64,000 bases of DNA from Liolophura sinensis (GCF_032854445.1 NC_088297.1:3469991-3533990), one strand, 5' to 3'. Positions 24,501 to 32,909 are shown, numbered from the stretch's first letter. Notes: a model not told the origin generated them from the sequence alone. Numbers and translations: made by a program.

Positions 24501-25307
24501 TAAATTACATGTACATGTACTTACAGAGAGACAGATATGTAAGGAGAGGCAGGACTAGAAATAAGGGCATTTTAGGGACCAAAAGCTCCAGTCTGTTAAC
24601 TCTATATATGTTATATACCAGGAAACACTAACAATGGCTTTGAGCAGATAATAGCTCCAGGTAGGGCAACAAGTAGAAAAGTTGGAGGTGGAAGGCTTTA
24701 TTTCTTGAATTTTGGAAACAATGCATGGTGCCTGTCCAGCAGTAGTTTCACACCTTTACGTGATTTAAGCATAGTTGACTAACAAAGAACTAAGGAAACG
24801 ACATCAATTTATTTATATGATTAGTGTTGCATGCAGTACTGAAGAATATTTCACTTATCCAACGGCGGCCAGCAATGGGAAGAAACAGGGCAGATCCGAG
24901 GGAAACCCACGATTATCAGCTGGTTGGAAACATCGTTAATACCTGAGTGTGCTAATGTGACTAGCAACAAGAAGAAATATTACTTATTTATTTGATTGTT
25001 GTTTACAGCCAGACTGAAGATTTTTTTACAGTGCCTGGGATACCACTGGCCACTGGCAAAATACTAACCAACTTTCCCACATGAATCAAGAAGTACGTAT
25101 ATGCACATGTGTACGCACCACTTTTTCCCTGGAGCGCAGAACGCCCAGCTTGCCGAAGCGGACGTGAAACGGGGAACAGAGATAGCTGCCATCTTCCTGC
25201 TGCACAATCACAACGTCGATCGCCCCTGTCAGCGTGGCAGAATTGATCTCATTGTAGAAGCCCTTCACGTTGGAGAGAAGGCGGCCCACATAGCTAAAGT
25301 AACTCAT
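9220..25307 (-). CDS. LPIN: Lipin, Mg2+-dependent phosphatidate phosphatase (whole gene model, 15 coding exons)
   Basis: Lipins dephosphorylate phosphatidate to diacylglycerol at the ER and nuclear membrane, and also act as nuclear co-regulators. The coding exons are 25307-25119, 24436-24332, 23375-22675, 22307-22096, 21805-21643, 19935-19636, 18441-18372, 18068-17319, 16044-15950, 15255-15108, 14705-14557, 12939-12700, 11619-11505, 10405-10302 and 9442-9220. They total 3564 nt (1187 residues plus stop), all introns are GT-AG, and all phases agree. The N-Lip domain is residues 1-110. A basic nuclear-localisation-like run KRRRKKK is at 243-249. C-Lip/HAD lies near 890-1130, with catalytic DIDGT at 954-958 and the co-activator-type LGQIL at 965-969. 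Vertebrate lipins have about 900 residues; the extra length is mainly an Ala/Val/Ser repeat in exon 9. Exact ends of exons 5, 9 and 10 are slightly less certain because these linkers are poorly conserved. Confidence 0.95.
9488..9855. repeat. 21-bp minisatellite in lipin intron 15
   Basis: About 17 copies of a 21-bp unit contain AGTGCTCATTTTTCATAAAAC, some with CACAAAAAC instead. It begins about 45 bp upstream of the exon 16 acceptor on the lipin strand. The sequence between array and acceptor still resembles a unit (ATGACAAAAGAACACTGTT). Confidence 0.92.
10010..10225 (-). mobile_element. Degenerate SINE-A remnant
   Basis: TATTGAAGAATTTTTCGCTT, then CAGCGGTCAGTCTCATGAG and GGAAACC, follow the order of the SINE-A body. 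The tRNA-like end is strongly eroded. Confidence 0.4.
10229..10280 (-). repeat. Poly-G/GT tract just downstream of the lipin exon 15 donor
   Basis: On the lipin strand a run of 16 G (10249-10264), flanked by GGGAGGGG blocks and short GT repeats, begins about 20 nt after the exon 15 5' splice site. Such G-rich introns can form quadruplexes or act as splicing enhancers; function here is inference. Confidence 0.8.
10302..10405 (-). CDS. LPIN: Lipin exon 15
   Basis: Residues 1080-1114, encoding [20 protein letters not shown] then KGELRHEK, which matches the conserved HAD-domain end of lipins. Acceptor TACATTTTAG, donor TCATC|GTAAGTC. Confidence 0.93.
10555..10803 (+). mobile_element. SINE-A, near full length
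   Basis: The head has TGGCTCAGCGTGATGACC and GAGTTCAAGTCCAGCTCATG (B-box region). The body ends GTCGTATAAGTGAAATATTC and the tail is AATAAATCAAT. It lies in lipin intron 14. Confidence 0.85.
10917..11080 (-). mobile_element. SINE-A with internal deletion
   Basis: ACTCAAGAATATTTCACTTA through GGAAACCCACGA, then GCTAACCAACTGAGCCACAA at the head. Part of the tRNA-like middle is missing. Confidence 0.8.
11152..11210. repeat. GA-rich microsatellite
   Basis: An interrupted (GA)n run follows an A tract, in lipin intron 14. Confidence 0.9.
11505..11619 (-). CDS. LPIN: Lipin exon 14
   Basis: Residues 1041-1079, encoding [12 protein letters not shown] and [11 protein letters not shown], both lipin HAD-domain signatures. 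Acceptor TTTCTCCTCAG, donor ATCAAC|GTAAGT. Confidence 0.95.
11765..12211. repeat. A-B-A' composite repeat in lipin intron 13
   Basis: Segment A (11765-11896, starting GTATACAATTTGATCTCACA) is repeated as A' (12077-12211). Between them lies segment B (11915-12062), which also occurs alone at 8830-8977. The step from A to A' is about 312 bp. Confidence 0.85.
12216..12262 (+). mobile_element. SINE-A 3' end fragment
   Basis: GGAATATTCTTGAGTACAGC then GTAAAACACCAATCAAAATA is the terminal part of SINE-A. Confidence 0.7.
12700..12939 (-). CDS. LPIN: Lipin exon 13
   Basis: Residues 961-1041. It starts [16 protein letters not shown], immediately after the catalytic loop, so LGQIL fits the LxxIL co-activator motif of lipins. 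[13 protein letters not shown] and [10 protein letters not shown] follow, as in other lipins. Acceptor GCTCTTTGCAG, donor CCATAG|GTAACT. Confidence 0.96.
12945..14148. other. Lipin intron 12, unannotated part
   Basis: No gene was recognised. Two AT-rich pieces near 13125-13215 and 13840-13920 share CACCTGTT/GCGACAGG-like words and may be remnants of one repeat. Confidence 0.35.
14149..14557. mobile_element. MITE family M1, inserted at the lipin exon 12 donor
   Basis: The element spans 14158-14548, with inverted ends CATATCCCTCACTGTGCATG and, on the right, CATGTGCTGTAAAGGGTATG. The 9-bp flanks are AAACTTATT (14149-14157) and AAACTTACT (14549-14557), differing at one base. The right flank is the lipin exon 12 splice donor read on the opposite strand. 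The family matches 6686-7096. Confidence 0.8.
14557..14705 (-). CDS. LPIN: Lipin exon 12, catalytic DIDGT exon
   Basis: Residues 912-961. It encodes [41 protein letters not shown] (954-958) is the HAD-family DxDGT motif, whose first Asp is the nucleophile. Donor ACCAA|GTAAGTTT directly abuts the MITE at 14158-14548. Confidence 0.97.
14795..14957 (-). mobile_element. Degenerate SINE-A
   Basis: GGGTGGAGGAAACC, then TCCTAGGTCATTGTTCTGCG and CTAGGCCACGGAGG mark the head end. The body is eroded. Confidence 0.6.
15108..15255 (-). CDS. LPIN: Lipin exon 11
   Basis: Residues 862-911. A Ser/Asp/Glu-rich linker ([13 protein letters not shown]) is followed by the conserved [14 protein letters not shown] entry to C-Lip. 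Acceptor TTTCTGTACAG, donor GAAATT|GTAAGTG. Confidence 0.93.
15552..15584. repeat. (AT)n microsatellite
   Basis: A run of about 16 AT dinucleotides in lipin intron 10. Confidence 0.95.
15950..16044 (-). CDS. LPIN: Lipin exon 10 (linker)
   Basis: Residues 831-862, a Ser/Pro-rich linker ([15 protein letters not shown]). Placement rests on acceptor TTGTGCGTTAG, donor ACTAAAAG|GTTGGT and exact phase agreement with both neighbours, not on sequence conservation. Confidence 0.75.
16066..16258 (-). mobile_element. Degenerate SINE-A
   Basis: A TTTATTTATTTATTTATTTG tail, an eroded body with ATTATCATGGGAGG, and GGCCAGTATGAGCTGG near the head. Confidence 0.65.
16386..16535. mobile_element. Two SINE-A fragments in opposite orientation
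   Basis: A minus-strand 3' piece (16386-16488, CACTTATATGACGGAGACCA) meets a plus-strand 3' end (GAATATTCTTGAGTACGGCA, about 16491-16535), forming a short inverted repeat. Confidence 0.7.
16645..16815. repeat. 30-bp minisatellite in lipin intron 9
   Basis: About 5.5 copies of TACTCTAAATGCTATACTCT plus ATACTCTTTG. The open frames here come from the period being divisible by three. Confidence 0.95.
17319..18068 (-). CDS. LPIN: Lipin exon 9, with coding minisatellite
   Basis: Residues 581-830 in one 750-nt exon. The start ([18 protein letters not shown] then TSWFSWRR at 602-609) matches the KKGGRWWFSWRR region of other lipins. Then comes an Ala/Val/Ser/Thr-rich extension. Residues about 698-777 are roughly eleven 7-residue repeats of the type AAPVVSV, encoded by a 21-bp tandem repeat. 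In vertebrate lipins the equivalent linker is only some tens of residues. Acceptor TATCATTTTCAG, donor TCAAAGAAG|GTTTGT. The repeat makes the antisense strand open as well. Confidence 0.88.
17478..17717 (-). repeat. 21-bp coding minisatellite inside lipin exon 9
   Basis: About eleven degenerate 21-bp units encode AAPVVSV-type heptads. Base changes are mostly conservative, keeping Ala, Val, Ser or Thr. No unit contains a stop codon or a frameshift. Confidence 0.88.
18372..18441 (-). CDS. LPIN: Lipin exon 8
   Basis: Residues 557-580: [20 protein letters not shown] then LPE, matching the conserved YYNWAxAAPxILSLxxFQK block of lipins. Acceptor ATCCTTTCAG, donor TGCCAGAG|GTAGGT. Confidence 0.94.
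18521..18950. repeat. 72-bp minisatellite in lipin intron 7
   Basis: About six copies of a 72-bp unit contain CAGTGTAACAGTTAAATAGA and CATATAGTAGCCAGCATGGT. Two minus-strand frames stay open through the array, but they stop before exon 8. More decayed copies continue to about 19200. Confidence 0.93.
19539..19580 (+). mobile_element. SINE-A 3' end fragment
   Basis: TGACATAAAACCCCAATCAA then ATAAATGAATAA. Confidence 0.55.
19636..19935 (-). CDS. LPIN: Lipin exon 7
   Basis: Residues 457-557, including the lipin signature [11 protein letters not shown] and the end [11 protein letters not shown], continuing into exon 8. The acceptor CTCTGTTACAG is the last of 17 near-identical copies in the adjacent array. 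This innermost acceptor is chosen as the default because it leaves no array residues in the protein. Donor GAGACAA|GTAAGG. Confidence 0.9.
19936..20904 (-). repeat. 57-bp array of repeated 3' splice sites abutting lipin exon 7
   Basis: Seventeen 57-bp units lie between the exon 7 acceptor and 20904. On the lipin strand each unit ends GATCTCTGTTACAG, the intron's own acceptor, followed by TTCC, the first bases of exon 7. The unit next to the last has GATCTTTCTTACAG. Units differ at only a few positions. No unit has a stop in the lipin frame; each encodes a 19-residue module containing [17 protein letters not shown]. Confidence 0.97.
21335..21500 (+). repeat. Dispersed repeat R2, copy 1
   Basis: GGAAGGTAGGATGATATTCT, then TTATGACATT..GAAATTTTAGG, shared with 33105-33250 (same strand) and with 31480-31640 and 33405-33560 (opposite strand). 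No coding capacity. Confidence 0.6.
21643..21805 (-). CDS. LPIN: Lipin exon 6
   Basis: Residues 403-457, with [20 protein letters not shown] and LYFPK, a conserved lipin block. Acceptor TTATTGTTTAG, donor CCCAAAAG|GTACGT. Confidence 0.93.
22096..22307 (-). CDS. LPIN: Lipin exon 5
   Basis: Residues 332-403. [11 protein letters not shown] and [13 protein letters not shown] match lipin linker motifs. The acceptor at TTGTTGTTGTAG is set by phase with exon 4; the nearby CCTCAG would shift frame. Donor GGCTCCA|GTATGT. Confidence 0.85.
22675..23375 (-). CDS. LPIN: Lipin exon 4, with nuclear localisation-like basic run
   Basis: Residues 99-332. Starts [12 protein letters not shown], the conserved end of N-Lip. 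Then a Ser/Lys-rich region with KRRRKKK at 243-249 resembles the lipin nuclear localisation signal. It ends with [13 protein letters not shown]. Acceptor ATCTTTTACAG, donor GTAGGAAG|GTGCGT. Confidence 0.92.
23861..24118 (-). mobile_element. SINE-A, full-length copy
   Basis: On the minus strand the head is GGCCTCCGTGGCTCAGTTGG (A-box TGGCTCAGTTGG), with B-box GAGTTCAAGTCC. The body ends at GTGTTTTACG read in reverse, and the tail is (AAAT)n. It is a good reference copy for the family and lies in lipin intron 3. Confidence 0.92.
24332..24436 (-). CDS. LPIN: Lipin exon 3, N-Lip
   Basis: Residues 64-98: [20 protein letters not shown] then [11 protein letters not shown], almost the vertebrate lipin sequence around the conserved Gly mutated in fatty liver dystrophy mice. 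Acceptor TACCTGCTCAG, donor CAGGAG|GTACGC. Confidence 0.96.
24809..24925 (-). mobile_element. SINE-A fragment
   Basis: GAAGAATATTTCACTTATCC, CGGCGGCCAGCAATGGG and GAGGGAAACCCACGATTATC. Head missing. Confidence 0.75.
24984..25085 (-). mobile_element. Degenerate SINE-A fragment
   Basis: TTATTTATTTGATTGTTGTT tail and a decayed body ending CCAACTTTCCCACATG, about 35 bp from the exon 2 donor. Confidence 0.5.
25119..25307 (-). CDS. LPIN: Lipin exon 2, start codon and N-Lip
   Basis: Residues 1-63, beginning [20 protein letters not shown] and running through [20 protein letters not shown], the N-Lip signature. The exon starts at 25341 (acceptor TTGTTCTTCCAG), giving 34 nt of 5' UTR before the ATG. 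Donor AAAGTG|GTGCGT is a modest match but is forced by the Val-Val-Asp join to exon 3. Confidence 0.96.
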
Positions 25308-25341
25308 CCTTCACTCTGTAGCTAACGGCTCCAGCACACCT

Positions 25342-26225
25342 CTGGAAGAACAAAGACAGGGTTACTCACGTCAACTGACCATAAGAAAGAACAAAGCAGG
25401 AACACATCCTTAAAATTTCATAAACGGTTTTCAACACATTTTCTCATAAACTCCAGTCACTTGTGACACCATAACCTAGGCAACATCACCTCCAGAGGGC
25501 AGTCATTATTAAAGTGTATACTAATTTCAACTCAAAACACACCCCAAAAATACTTACATGTACCACAGTACCTTATGTACCACTGCATCAAACATACATG
25601 TATAGTGTACATATATACATACACACATGTAAATATAAGTAACTACATAGATCACTGACATTAGTTTCCACCTTCACCGAACTGGCACGGTGCTTCTATA
25701 TCATAATACATGTACATGTAAGCCCATTAGACTGAACTACGGTTATATAATTACTGACTAGGCAGATGGAAGGATCACTGACTGGTCCTTACCTTCTCAA
25801 AACTGGTGTATTGAGTACACACTGAGGTAAACCCTAGAGTTAACCACATGTGCGTTAGACTGTGATATGGTTACACAGTTATTGGCAGTACTGCCAAACA
25901 TTAATGGTAAATCCCTGTGGCAAATGACAGCTTTCTGGGATGAATCGTATAAGTGGGCCTATCATTAGGGGTGTGTGTGGGGGGGGGGGGGGGGGGGGGG
26001 GAATCAGCCCAGAGGGCTGACTATAAACCTGTAAACTACTGGTTCAGCTTACATGTACATTGTATGCCCCGATTCATCCGCTAGATCATTGACCTCACTA
26101 CCTGACAACAGATGCACAAACCACATTGCTTATCTGCACCTCACAGAGGCATTACAGGTCATAACACAGATCTATATACTAAACCACATTGCCCTGTGCC
26201 TCACAAAACCAACATACATTCTAAT
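25342..26225. other. Lipin intron 1, proximal part
   Basis: AT-rich with many ACATGTAC words. A run of about 23 G at 25979-26001 follows a short GT repeat. No gene was recognised. Confidence 0.4.
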
Positions 26226-26234
26226 TCCTCAACC

Positions 26235-26395
26235 TTTCTGCATATGAAAGAACAACTTTCAGTCCAATTGATGAACATTTTTAACTTGAGATAAAACTAC
26301 AATAGTTGGATTGGCCAATTTCAGGGCTTCACAAAAATCATAAATTTATCAATCTGTACAGATTAATGCCTGAATAGAGTATGCTTGAATAAATA
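26235..26395 (+). repeat. Dispersed repeat R1, copy 2
   Basis: AAACTACAATAGTTGGATTG, GCCAATTTCAGGGCTTCAC and ACAAAAATCATAAATTTATC match the R1 core. Confidence 0.65.
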
Positions 26396-27039
26396 CACGT
26401 CCCTTGCAAACATGTGAAAAGATGTACGGATTACAGTATACATGTGCATAATTTCATTCTAATTTGCAGTTTTACTAAGCTCATTACATGGGGCACTTGT
26501 ATACTGTATTCTCGACCATGTCAAATGTGTCTTCTGAGTAGGTTATCCCCACTTTGCTGGGTGGTGAAAACAATGGTCCCATCACAGATGATGAAGCAAT
26601 TCAGCTTTACATTGGTCTTCCTTACTTAACTGATGGGTCTTTACTGAATAAATTCACAACATGGTTGCTCTGTGATAGGAATATAAGGATACGGAAATAT
26701 ACGGCGTCAGTACCCTTCATTTTGGGCTCGGCAATATGAAGGTTACTGACACCATATATTTCCATATCCTACATATCCTATCACACAGTAACCATGTGAC
26801 TAAGGGAACACTTACATGTGCTTCAATATATGTACCTGCCTATAAAATGACTATGCTCTATGTTAAAACTACATGTACAGTGTACACATATATTTACAGT
26901 ACAATGTAAATTATGTATAACTGTATGAACTGTAAAACTGAATACACTAGATGTACATTCAGGAAGTACCAAATTCATGATCACATGTTCATCTACATGG
27001 AACAATACCTGCAACATTACCTTAATTCCTCAACATTTT

Positions 27040-27200
27040 CCCAATTACAAAAGAGCAACTGTCAGTGCAATTTATGCACATTTTTCATTTGATTTTGGAG
27101 ACCAAACTACATTTGGTTGCACTGGCCAATACCAGGGCTTCACAAAAAGTATTATTTGATCAGTGAACACTGGAAAATGCCTTCAGAATATTACACCTGA
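27040..27200 (+). repeat. Dispersed repeat R1, copy 3
   Basis: AAACTACATTTGGTTGCACT, CCAATACCAGGGCTTCACAA and AAAGTATTATTTGATCAGTG match the R1 core. Confidence 0.65.
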
Positions 27201-28794
27201 ATAGACACGAAGCGAACATGAAATGAATTAAATATAATTCCTAGCATTTATTACATTATTTCACAGGAAAGCACAGTCTATGCATGTATCTGTTACTTGT
27301 GTACTTGTGTACTGTAACAGCACATACCGGTATACTGTGCATGATCTATTTCTGATTTTAATTGAGAGTCCATATTTAAACATACACATATATACAGTAA
27401 CTTTTTACTACTAGACATGAAAATCTGGTTATTAAAACTTCATTGTTCATTTTTTCTCTCTGTACTTCTTTGTCTCTTTTTGAACGGGATGCTGTATTTA
27501 ATATGTCACAGTGTACAAAAAAAAAAAAAAAATCTGTCAATCTGATATTACTGTGAAAAATTAACATGTGCACTGGACAAATATTCACTGAGGATACAAA
27601 TGTTGAGCTGATCTACATGTATGTAGGTAACCCAGGCCAAATCACACATACACCTTACCCAATCAATAGCATTTTTGTACCTGTACACTACAGTAAATAC
27701 TGCATCAGCTATCAGGTGTGCCCCCAAATACAGACTCACATATATACACGTACGTACATACACATTTGTACATTATCTGCGCATTAATACCAATATGAAC
27801 AATCCTGTGCGTAACAAAAAAAAAATACAATGCGGATAATACAATTCACCAGGGTGAGGGTGCTAATCTTATTTACAGGTAACCTGCTGAACTATTAGAT
27901 GTGACAGGGCCATATATATATACATGTAGTCACTTTGGTTCTGGAAGACATTTGGGCTCCCCAAACTGTTGGCCCCCAAAACCAAATAAGCTGTATTAAA
28001 ACCAGCAAAGTAAATTAAACAAAAAAATATGATGGTTTACCAACAGAAAGTTAAGTTTTCATACAAATCTCTTTTATTCATATGCTAAAAAGCTGTTAGA
28101 AAGCATCAATTGGAGTTGCGTTTTTAAAGTTTCTTCATGCACAGTCACAATGTCACCATTAAAGGTTGGGATCAGAACACTGAATGTTTTTCCAGATCTG
28201 GCCCTGTTCATGTATGCCCATAAACACCATACATGTATGTCCAACAAAGGGCAATTAAACTACCCTATTTCTTCTAAAATTTGGGGCATCTGGTCTGCTC
28301 TTTTTGGCTAATATACATGCAGCTGTAGCAGGAATATTAAGTTTCTTTTTCCTCAATGGTTGGACCATTTAATGAACAACATACTCATATCTTTACTTTT
28401 CCAAAAGGCTGGTAAAGAAATATAATATTCTACTTTCAACATTAATATCTGTCCCAAATTTCAGAAGAACTATGGTACCACCCTTTGTCGGGTACTGCAC
28501 ATTTTACAAAACAAACACTCTGAATTTAATCTACGGTCTAATCACACAGAGCCGGATTTGAACACCTGATCTCACTGTCTCCTGTGCTCACCAGAGGCAG
28601 ATGTAGCAAGTCAGTGCTGTACTCATCTCAGAGTCCTGATCCACTTTGGCTATAGATCCTAGTGTACATACACACACACACGTATATACGTATATACATA
28701 CAAGTGAATGGCAAGATGAGGCTGACATCCATGACAATGGTTTCAGCTCATCACATGATCATCTCTCATACAAAATATAATCAAAACCAAAACC
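27201..28794. other. Lipin intron 1, no gene seen
   Basis: AT-rich with A tracts near 27517 and 27818. Nothing coding was recognised. Confidence 0.4.
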
Positions 28795-28795
28795 C

Positions 28796-29124
28796 CTTGT
28801 ACAGAGAATACATGTACATCCCTGCTGCTCAATAAAGTGTTAAGATAAACAGAAAACATTTCACGGATTGCTCAATATTTGACTGGTGTTTTACGCCATA
28901 CTCAAGAATATTTCACTTACACGATGACGACCAGCATTATGGTGGAAGGAAACCGGGCAAAGCCCGGAGGAAACCCACGACCATCCGCAGGTTGCTGTCA
29001 GACCTTCCCACGTATGGGCGGAGAGGAAGCCAGCATGAGCTGGACTTGAACTCACAGTGACCGCATTGGTGAGAAGTCATTACGCTGCTCTAGCGCGCTA
29101 ACCGACTGAGCCACGGAGGCCACC
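28796..29124 (-). mobile_element. SINE-A full copy with duplicated left flank
   Basis: The SINE is at 28875-29124, with head GCCACGGAGG at the right and possible target duplication TTGCTCAA on both sides. The preceding 75 bp (CCTGCTGCTCAATAAAGTGT) also precede the SINE at 32381. Confidence 0.88.
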
Positions 29125-29886
29125 GGCTTGCTCAACAAGATGTTGATATACGGTGCACCGCATATACATGTATGTCTGCATAGCTATATGTATATGTATG
29201 ACTAAGTCTCTACTGCACACATGTACCGGTATGCTGAATAAGGTCCAAAGTTCATGTTCCAGTTGAAAGATAATGATGATGTAACTTAACAAATGCATGT
29301 TACTCATGGGTAATTCAGGATCTGTTACAGTGTCACTACAGTCACTGAGTCATGTCAGTTCTCCAGACTGGGAGAAGGGTACATGCATGTACCCTGATTC
29401 TTCTAAACTTTGGGATACATATAAGAAGTGATAAAAGTAGAAATACTACATTTCTTTAACAGCCTTTTGCAAAAGTAAAGAAATGAGAATGTTGTTCGTT
29501 AGATGATCTAAACATGTGAGAAAAAAGGAAACTCAATAGTCCTGTTAGAATTACATATATATTGGTTAAAATGAGCAGACAAGGTGTCCCAAATTTTTGT
29601 AGAAATAGGGTATACTGTACATATGTAACAGTGCTTCATATCCTGACATTAGATCTGCATATACAGGTTTTGTACATGCGCACTGCATGTATAGTATTAA
29701 GACCTGTGAATTGGGTCAAAATCAACTGGGTTCACTACTGCTTGTTGAGGGAGATGAAAATATCTTAATCACTGAGTCACTGTATACTATACTATGGTGA
29801 AGAAAGTGAAACCTGCCTACTGACATGCTGTAGGTCCAGACAAAGAACAGGTGCCCCTTAAGCATGGTGAAAAAGCCACTGACCAG

Positions 29887-29920
<34 letters not shown>

Positions 29921-31244
29921 CAGCCACACTGCTTTCCCTATCCCTTTTATAACACACTCACAAACAATGTGAACAGTAAGTGACCCATCAAATCACTAAT
30001 CAGCTCATTCTGCAAAGGTATCAGAAAGTATTAGTTACATATATCCTTTGTACTTACTTTTCTCACAGGGGATGGATACTGTGTTAATTGTTGTTTTTCC
30101 CCCCTCAGCAGTTCATCCAAGGCTCTGACTGTGATGTCAAGCATAGCTAAGCAGTCTGTGTTGTGTGGGTGGGGAGTGGGGTGTGGGGTGGAGAGAAGGG
30201 GTATGGGTGTTTGCCATTGTGTGGCCAGGCCAACAGTGAAGCCTTAGTGTGCCTTTAACCCTTTCAGCAGTGATGATAGCCGGTAGACATGCCAGGCGGA
30301 CAGTGAAGTGTCCGTGAAGAATTGGTGTAGCCCACCTTGACTTACAAGTGCAGGGACATACTGGTACTACAAGTACATGCATATGTCCAGTACATGTATC
30401 TAATCTAAGCAGAATTCTCAAACCACTGTGAATTCAGTATAACACTGACACTTCACTCAGCACTTTTGGACTTTAGTGTCAATTAATTATAACCTGACTG
30501 ATGTCGGAAGACAAAACCTTCCAGGAATCTTATAAGTCTACTGAGGCCAGCTAATGCATTTTTATTTTGGTATTTTGGTTGCACAGAACAAAGAACATAG
30601 AATCAAATGGCCGAAATGATGATTTTTGCTGATTCCTACAGTTAAATTAATTAAAAGTATTAGACGACACTGAATTTATGGCATTCAAAGGCTAGGCACA
30701 TTACCTTTCTGATTACCTTTCCAGAAAGAATTTCTTACCTAAGAGCTATATTTTTCATTTTTTATGTTAAAATCTTCTTATGGAGGCCTATCTCACCAGG
30801 GTTAAATTCGTTTTGTTTTCACCTTCAGTCCTTTAGTCCCTTGACCAAACAGTGTGCTGATGATTGGCAAAACTACGAATTGGGAGTAAAAATCTAAGAT
30901 TTTGCATATGTTCATTAGGTATGTATACATTAAATTTAATTAGTTAAAATTTTAGGGAAATCAGACATGGTGCACCAGAAAAATTTCCTGAATTTGGGTG
31001 ATTTCAAAGACAAAAATGTGCAAAATCACGTGTTATTTCCATGGAAGTCGGATACTTCTTATTATGTTAAGAGTTAATGATAATTGCCTTCCACTGAGAA
31101 GTTTGACTTTAAAACACGTGTACCGTACTAATACACATGTATAGCAGTAATGTTTTGATTCCTTTATTTAATTGTTTGATTGTTGAATTCTGAATTATGC
31201 CATCACTTATGTGGAAGAACCAGGTAGTAATTCCTCTGCCCATT
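29125..31244. other. Lipin intron 1, no gene seen
   Basis: Contains an (AC)n run at 29890-29920 and a GTGGGG-rich patch at 30163-30195. No element or gene was recognised. Confidence 0.4.
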
Positions 31245-31400
31245 CGCACATATAGAGGACCAACTTTTAGTGCAATTTGTATAAATTTTTCAGCAGATTT
31301 TGGAGGAAAAACTACATTGATTGGATTGACCAGTTTCACGGCGTCACAAAAAATATAATTTTATAAGTCAAGACTGAATAATGACTTCAGAATATCCTTA
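31245..31400 (+). repeat. Dispersed repeat R1, copy 4
   Basis: AAACTACATTGATTGGATTG then CAGTTTCACGGCGTCACAAA, with further shared sequence GACTTCAGAATAT downstream as in copy 3. Confidence 0.65.
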
Positions 31401-31479
31401 ATAATGTATTTTGGCCCGATTTTTCTGATGCCTCGTGTTTTCTAATGTTTTGCTTACATCATGTACGATAAATGCCTTC

Positions 31480-31640
31480 AAATTTTGTCCCCAAAAAGTG
31501 GAATTTTAAAGGGCTAATATTGTAATAAATGGTATAACTTTAGGTCCTTAACCTTACATTTGACCAATAGGCCATCATCCTACATACCATACAAACCTCA
31601 AAACACTTTCTAAGATCTTTAGAACTCACACAATCAGGCC
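31480..31640 (-). repeat. Dispersed repeat R2, copy 2
   Basis: Reverse of the R2 consensus: CATCATCCTACATACCATAC then AAACCTCAAAACACTTTCTA. Confidence 0.55.
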
Positions 31641-31668
31641 AAGTGTGAAACTCACTCATGGGCAAAAC

Positions 31669-32247
31669 TTCAAGGAGAAGAAAACTTAAATATCAAACAA
31701 ATACCATTGAAAAGAGTATGCATTTTCTCGCAGGTGAATGCCATAAAAAAAATTCTAATATGTAGCTCAAGTTGATAAAGTATAAATAATGTCAGCGCCA
31801 AAATCCGCTGTGGGCGACTCCATTTTGCCTAAGAGCTAGTCCTGAAGTCTTTTGTGTTGGGAGTAGAATTGTCGCGGAAAGCGCCGAAGTGTAGTTCGTA
31901 CATTTCCGGTAGAACTCTTTTTCCCAGAAGGTAGCGAACACTACAGCTCGTTTTCCATTTGACGATCGGGAAACCAGAATGATGGACGTAGGTTCCAAGT
32001 TTACACAAACAAGCTGGCAGTTTTAAATGACTCTCATTGGCTGAGAGGCAACACACCCCCAGCAATTACAGGGTGTTAAAGATGGAGGACGTGATGGACT
32101 CAGGGATTTATGCCAACTTTGCGGTTTTCAGGCTTTATGTGTATGGCAAGGAAAAATACCAAAATTATGCAGCAGGCACCACCAGATAGACAAAATGTGC
32201 TCTTTTCAGCTTATGATGTCATAATCTTAAGTTTTCTTCTCCTTTAA
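31669..32247. mobile_element. MITE family M2, TTAA target (piggyBac-like), copy 1
   Basis: The element at 31673-32243 has inverted ends AGGAGAAGAAAACTTAA and TTAAGTTTTCTTCTCCT. It is flanked by TTCA on the left (31669-31672) and TTAA on the right (32244-32247); the left is probably a mutated TTAA. About 571 bp long, with no transposase frame. The second copy is at 60631-61199. Confidence 0.85.
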
Positions 32248-32295
32248 GGTGACTTTCCATAAAGTATTTTTAGACTCATCGAATGCCTCAGTCAA

Positions 32296-32622
32296 ATCTA
32301 CATGTACACTGAGAATGCATATACAGACCTGCTGCTCAATCAAGTGTTAAAATACACAGAACACATTACACCAATTGCTCAATATTTATTTATTTGAGTG
32401 GTGTTTTACACTGTACTCAACAATATTTCCCTTACATGACGGCGGCCAGCATTATGGTGGGAGGACAACGAGCAGAGCCCAGGGGAAACCCACAACCATT
32501 CGCAGGTTGCTGGCAGACCTTCCCACGTACGGCCAGAGAGGAAGCCAGCATGAGCTGGACTTGAACTCACAGCGACCGCATTGGTGAGAAGCTCCTGTGT
32601 CTTTACGCTGCGCTAGCGCACA
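32296..32622 (-). mobile_element. SINE-A with the same left flank as the copy at 28.8 kb
   Basis: SINE at 32381-32622, ending at CTGCGCTAGCGCAC, with the last head bases missing. The left 80 bp repeat the flank CTGCTGCTCAATCAAGTGTT seen at 28.8 kb. Confidence 0.85.
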
Positions 32623-32909
32623 GGGTGATGTGTAGGTTTGAGAGTCCTGTTGATCATATAAAAGGTGCTTTAGGGTTTACTGGGAACTGGTAGGATGATA
32701 TCCAGCTGAAAAACTGTAAGCTGCAGGACATTAATTTGCTTCTGGAAATGTTGACTCACTTACTGTCTGTTAAAGTCTGTTAACTATACAGATTCACAAC
32801 AAATGTGCACTCAAAGCCTTGTCATGCCCTTGATCTAGCACCTTCACCTACAATGTTGAACCATTCTACATGACCCTTATCTAGCCACAGAACTGTCAAC
32901 TGTTAGGTA

